DNA of 64,000 nucleotides from Catonella morbi ATCC 51271 (lineage in GTDB: Bacteria; Bacillota; Clostridia; Lachnospirales; Lachnospiraceae): positions 350,412 through 414,411 of the forward strand of contig NZ_KI535366.1 in assembly GCF_000160035.2 (NCBI RefSeq). The letters are read 5' to 3'. The notes under the pieces were generated by a model. It was not told the DNA's origin. It did no database searches and worked only from the letters and a program-made list of their open reading frames with translations. The position numbers and the translations under genes were made by a program. This document shows, one piece after another, positions 61,221 through 64,000 of the stretch (positions are counted from its first letter, which is position 1; every line of letters starts with the position of its first letter).

Positions 61221-62306
61221 TCACTGCATTATCCCATTATTAACTAAATCAGCCAAACTTAGTGCATTGATAAGTGCCACAACCGCATTATCCGCATCTA
61301 AAAGTTCCTTTAATACCTGATTCTTTGATGACAGATACTCCGCCTCACTTATTATTCCTTCTGAATACTTTATCTTAAGCTTGTCTAACTTCTGTATAAG
61401 TATCGGTTTTCGTAAAACACTGGTATTGTAGTTCAAACGGCAGCTTTTTAGATTGTTGAACTGTTTTTCAGCATATTGCTGTATCTTCTGTTTTAATATG
61501 TCCGCCTCCACCTGCATCTTTGAACGTTCTGACAGGGCGAGCTGATAAGAGGCATCATTTTCTCCCGCACAACTTTTTAAGTTTTCTATTAAAGTATTAT
61601 GAAATCCTATATATGCGTTCATCTGCAAAAGCTGTAGATTTCCTTCGGTACAGTTCTTCTTAAGGCTTTCAATGGTGTAATGATCATTATCCTCTACCTC
61701 TGACGGTATTGTAAACTTTGGTGTAAACTGTTCTGCATTGTTTTCATTCAGCCTTATTTTTAAGCTGTTTTCCTCCTGCTCTATACTGTATTTCAAAACA
61801 TCTACCCGATCCTTAGCCTGCTTCCTTTTACTTATGGCGTCATCGACCTCAAGTTTTGTGGCATCACCCTGTCTGAATTTTTCTTCGATTTCCGTTACCA
61901 TCTTCTCTGCTGCTTCTAACTCACTCTGTGCAAGTTCTGACTGTTTAATAAGCATGCATACATTATAATATTCTGTCTGCAGCAGATGTTTTTCTATAAG
62001 TTTTATCTGTTCACGTTTTATATGATGCTGTCCCTTTGTAAAATTCAGCCTGTCTATCTGGTTCTGGAGAAGAGCAGTCTTTTTAAGGTTTTCATTTTTC
62101 TGGCTTACAAGTTCCTTATACCTGCCCTCCATCACCAGGTATTCACTATCTTCTGATTTTACATTCAGATTACTGTCATCCACATAAGTTTTCAGTTCAT
62201 CAATCGTCTTATTTAAATATGTCCTTCCTGATGCCTGTACAATACTTACAAATGCCAGAAAAACAGGTAAAGCTAATATAATTCCTGCCTTTTTTAATTT
62301 TTTCAA
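61221..62306 (-). CDS. TolC-like outer-channel family protein of an export system
   Basis: The protein of about 361 residues has an N-terminal signal sequence (LKKLKKAGIILALPVFLAFVSIVQASG) and long alpha-helical coiled-coil stretches (SELAQSELEAAEKMVTEIEEKFRQGDATKLEVDDAISKRKQAKDRV), with the TolC-type 'TIDELKTYVDDSN' opening. It is shorter than Gram-negative TolC (450-500), and no clear beta-barrel region is visible. It lies 30-90 nt after an HlyD-like gene. I prefer a TTG start at 62306 because GGGGGAG precedes it and the signal peptide then sits at the very N terminus. A GTG at 62363 is the alternative. Confidence 0.75.
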   Translation of the reverse strand: MKKLKKAGIILALPVFLAFVSIVQASGRTYLNKTIDELKTYVDDSNLNVKSEDSEYLVMEGRYKELVSQKNENLKKTALLQNQIDRLNFTKGQHHIKREQIKLIEKHLLQTEYYNVCMLIKQSELAQSELEAAEKMVTEIEEKFRQGDATKLEVDDAISKRKQAKDRVDVLKYSIEQEENSLKIRLNENNAEQFTPKFTIPSEVEDNDHYTIESLKKNCTEGNLQLLQMNAYIGFHNTLIENLKSCAGENDASYQLALSERSKMQVEADILKQKIQQYAEKQFNNLKSCRLNYNTSVLRKPILIQKLDKLKIKYSEGIISEAEYLSSKNQVLKELLDADNAVVALINALSLADLVNNGIMQ

Positions 62307-62393
62307 ATTTCTCCCCCTAATTCTAAAGTCAGGTTGTTTAGCCTGCTTTAATGTATTACACACAGTTTTTCCTTTATGTTTTTATCCTGACGA

Positions 62394-63917
62394 TTATCTA
62401 AGTTTCAGGCTCTCGTCTGCATATCTGATTATTGGTTCTAAAAAAAACTCTATAATCCGTCTCTCGCCTGTCTTTATTTCCGCTGACACTGTCATTCCCG
62501 GAACTATGTGAACATTTTTCCCATTAACCATCATGCTCTGTTTTTCAAGCGAAACTTTCATTTTATATACCGTGCCCAGCTTTTCGTCTTCAAAGGCATC
62601 CGGGCTGATGCTCTCAATCTTTCCTTTCACTGTCCCATACTTCTGGAAAGGAAAGGTATCAATTTTAACAGAAGCTTCCTGTCCCACCTCAACAAATCCC
62701 ACATCTTTATTAAGCAACGAAGCTTCAACAATAAGCGGTGTATCATTTGGCACTATTGACATAACCGGCTGTGCAGGAGTTACAACCCCTCCTATGGTGT
62801 TTGAAGCCATACCCTGTACCGTACCATCTTCAGGAGCATAAAGAGATTGGAACTCCATACCTTTTCTTATTTTCTCCAGGCTGCTTTCAAGCTCTGATAT
62901 CTGCCTGTTTTTTTCAACAATAAGGCTTAATGTTGATGTACTTCTCTCTTTTTCCAGGCTGTTAATACTGTTCTTTGTTTCCTTAAGTCTGCTCTCTGCC
63001 TGCCTTACTCTGATTTTTTGGATCTGTATTTCTTTTTCTGCCAGGGAAACTTCATCATTTGCATTATTCTGTTCAGTCTCCAGTGTTACCTTTTCCCTTG
63101 CAGCCCTTATCTTCTGTGCTTCATATTCTTTTTGGGCAAGTGTAAGTTCATTATGTTTTGCCAGCCATTCATTTTTTGCAGCTGAACCGCTTTCATACAG
63201 TCTTTTATATTTTTTGTCCAATTCTTTAAGTATTTTAATGCTTTCTTCCATCTTCACAAGGTTTGCAGCCTCAACACCGCCTGTTTTAACAATATTTTCA
63301 AGGCTTTCAGCTTTTTCATTTGATATAATAAGTTTATTTTCAAGTTTTTTCAGATCATATTCAGCTATCTTAAGTTGTTCCTCTGACTGGTCTACTGCAA
63401 GTTTAAGTGATTCCTGTCTGGTTGTGTATTCTGATTCTTTTGCCTGTACAAATTCTAAAAGATCATTCTTTATTTCATCTTCCAAATCTGAACTTAATAC
63501 TGCTTTTCCCAAATCTCTTTCCGATGAAACTTTTTTCAGCAGCTCTATTTCTAACTTTGCTGTATCTATGCTTTTTTGCAGTCCTTCAACATCAGTTTCT
63601 TTCATTGTCCTGTCCAGTTCTATAAGTAGCTGTCCTTTTTTGACAGGCTGTCCTTCTGTTACATGGATAGCTGTAATTATCCCTTCCATTGCCGGCTGTA
63701 TCACCTTCACCCTTCCGGCAGGGACAACCTTTCCTCTTCCTACTGCTACTTCGTCAACCTTTCCAATATAAGCCCATAAAATGGCTGCCCCTACAATCAG
63801 AAATACAATCCATATCACTGCTCTTCCAAGAGGTGCGGGCGGTGTCTCAGATATCTCCAGAGCTGCCGGAAGAAATTCATACCGGAGTCTGTCATCTCTT
63901 TTTAGGAATTTCAGCAT
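62394..63917 (-). CDS. HlyD family periplasmic adaptor-like protein
   Basis: The 507-residue protein has one N-terminal membrane span (AVIWIVFLIVGAAILWAYIG), then the HlyD barrel/lipoyl start VAVGRGKVVPAGRVKVIQPAMEGIITAIHVTEGQPVKKGQLLIELD. A long coiled coil (residues about 110-350) follows, then a return barrel (SLYAPEDGTVQGMASNTIGGVVTPAQPVMSIVP to VHIVPGMTVSAEIKTG). This is the type I secretion membrane-fusion pattern. It overlaps the preceding ABC transporter gene by 7 nt and is followed by a TolC-like gene. Confidence 0.92.
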   Translation of the reverse strand: MLKFLKRDDRLRYEFLPAALEISETPPAPLGRAVIWIVFLIVGAAILWAYIGKVDEVAVGRGKVVPAGRVKVIQPAMEGIITAIHVTEGQPVKKGQLLIELDRTMKETDVEGLQKSIDTAKLEIELLKKVSSERDLGKAVLSSDLEDEIKNDLLEFVQAKESEYTTRQESLKLAVDQSEEQLKIAEYDLKKLENKLIISNEKAESLENIVKTGGVEAANLVKMEESIKILKELDKKYKRLYESGSAAKNEWLAKHNELTLAQKEYEAQKIRAAREKVTLETEQNNANDEVSLAEKEIQIQKIRVRQAESRLKETKNSINSLEKERSTSTLSLIVEKNRQISELESSLEKIRKGMEFQSLYAPEDGTVQGMASNTIGGVVTPAQPVMSIVPNDTPLIVEASLLNKDVGFVEVGQEASVKIDTFPFQKYGTVKGKIESISPDAFEDEKLGTVYKMKVSLEKQSMMVNGKNVHIVPGMTVSAEIKTGERRIIEFFLEPIIRYADESLKLR

Positions 63918-64000
63918 GCATTTCCCCTTTCCTGCTGGCTGTGAAGATAATAATACAGCCCTTTCTTTTTTAGAAGCTCTTCCTGTCCGCCATATTCAAT
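63911..64000 (-). CDS. C-terminal end of an ABC transporter (HlyB-like), partial
   Basis: The last 29 codons of a gene that begins beyond the right edge: GGQEELLKKKGLYYYLHSQQ then ERGNAC and TGA. This is the typical end of an ABC ATPase domain after the H-loop (the G-H-EEL pattern has Q in place of H here). Position next to HlyD and TolC-like genes points to a type I secretion or bacteriocin ABC exporter. Confidence 0.85.
   Translation of the reverse strand: MEYGGQEELLKKKGLYYYLHSQQERGNAC

Overview
The window looks like a chromosomal segment of an AT-rich, strictly anaerobic Clostridia member, most likely a Lachnospiraceae-type Firmicute. The signs are an anaerobic class III ribonucleotide reductase (nrdDG), an IspH–ribosomal protein S1 fusion, an IreB/RuvX/DUF1292/TrmR/U32 cluster laid out as in Bacillus, an rnc-smc-ftsY block, AGGAGG-type ribosome binding sites, and frequent TTG and GTG starts. 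No species call is possible from the sequence alone.

Layout. 1-280: tail of a plus-strand reading frame, possibly a transposase. 365-9782: a long minus-strand housekeeping operon running from ireB through ruvX, DUF1292, fur, RNase J, a catalytic-domain-less MltG-like protein, trmR, a TrhP-like U32 protein and pgm to pepF. 9903-18168: YitT-family membrane protein, methionine-gamma-lyase-like enzyme, mtaB, a plus-strand HPr-like protein without its catalytic histidine, then prmA-rsmE-nifS-thiI behind a consensus promoter. 18502-25557: an accessory-looking import cassette next to tRNA-Leu, with a TetR regulator, an ECF transporter (S, T and a fused double ATPase) and two YbtPQ-like ABC half-transporters; near-identical palindromes precede both tetR and the ECF genes. 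25838-33003: a SEDS–class B PBP fusion, RlhA-like U32 protein, zapA, ruvB and ruvA. 33105-37454: a 33-bp tandem repeat, two AAA/DUF4143 proteins and a YprB-like nuclease on the plus strand. 37655-44161: nrdG, nrdD behind three evenly spaced NrdR-like boxes, trmO, a MATE transporter with an odd structured leader, and threonine deaminase. 44162-44617: a compact type I toxin–antitoxin locus, with a 27-residue holin-like toxin and an antisense RNA. 44618-60100: ftsY, smc, rnc, acpP, plsX, cheR, ispH-rpsA, cmk, ridA, an HI0933-type flavoprotein, a lipoprotein, pncC, pgsA, rimO and a LURP-one-like protein. 60194-60801: a YefM–YoeB toxin–antitoxin pair with a recognisable promoter and operator. 60853-61147: a transposase remnant. 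61221-64000: a type I secretion-like set (TolC-like protein, HlyD-like adaptor, end of an ABC transporter).

Most genes are housekeeping: tRNA and rRNA modification, translation, chromosome segregation, lipid and peptidoglycan synthesis. The more novel content is the hidden type I toxin–antitoxin locus between ilvA and ftsY, the TetR-controlled ECF/ABC cassette with its operators, the structured intergenic element upstream of the MATE gene, the NrdR box triplet, and the TolC/HlyD export set in an apparent monoderm.
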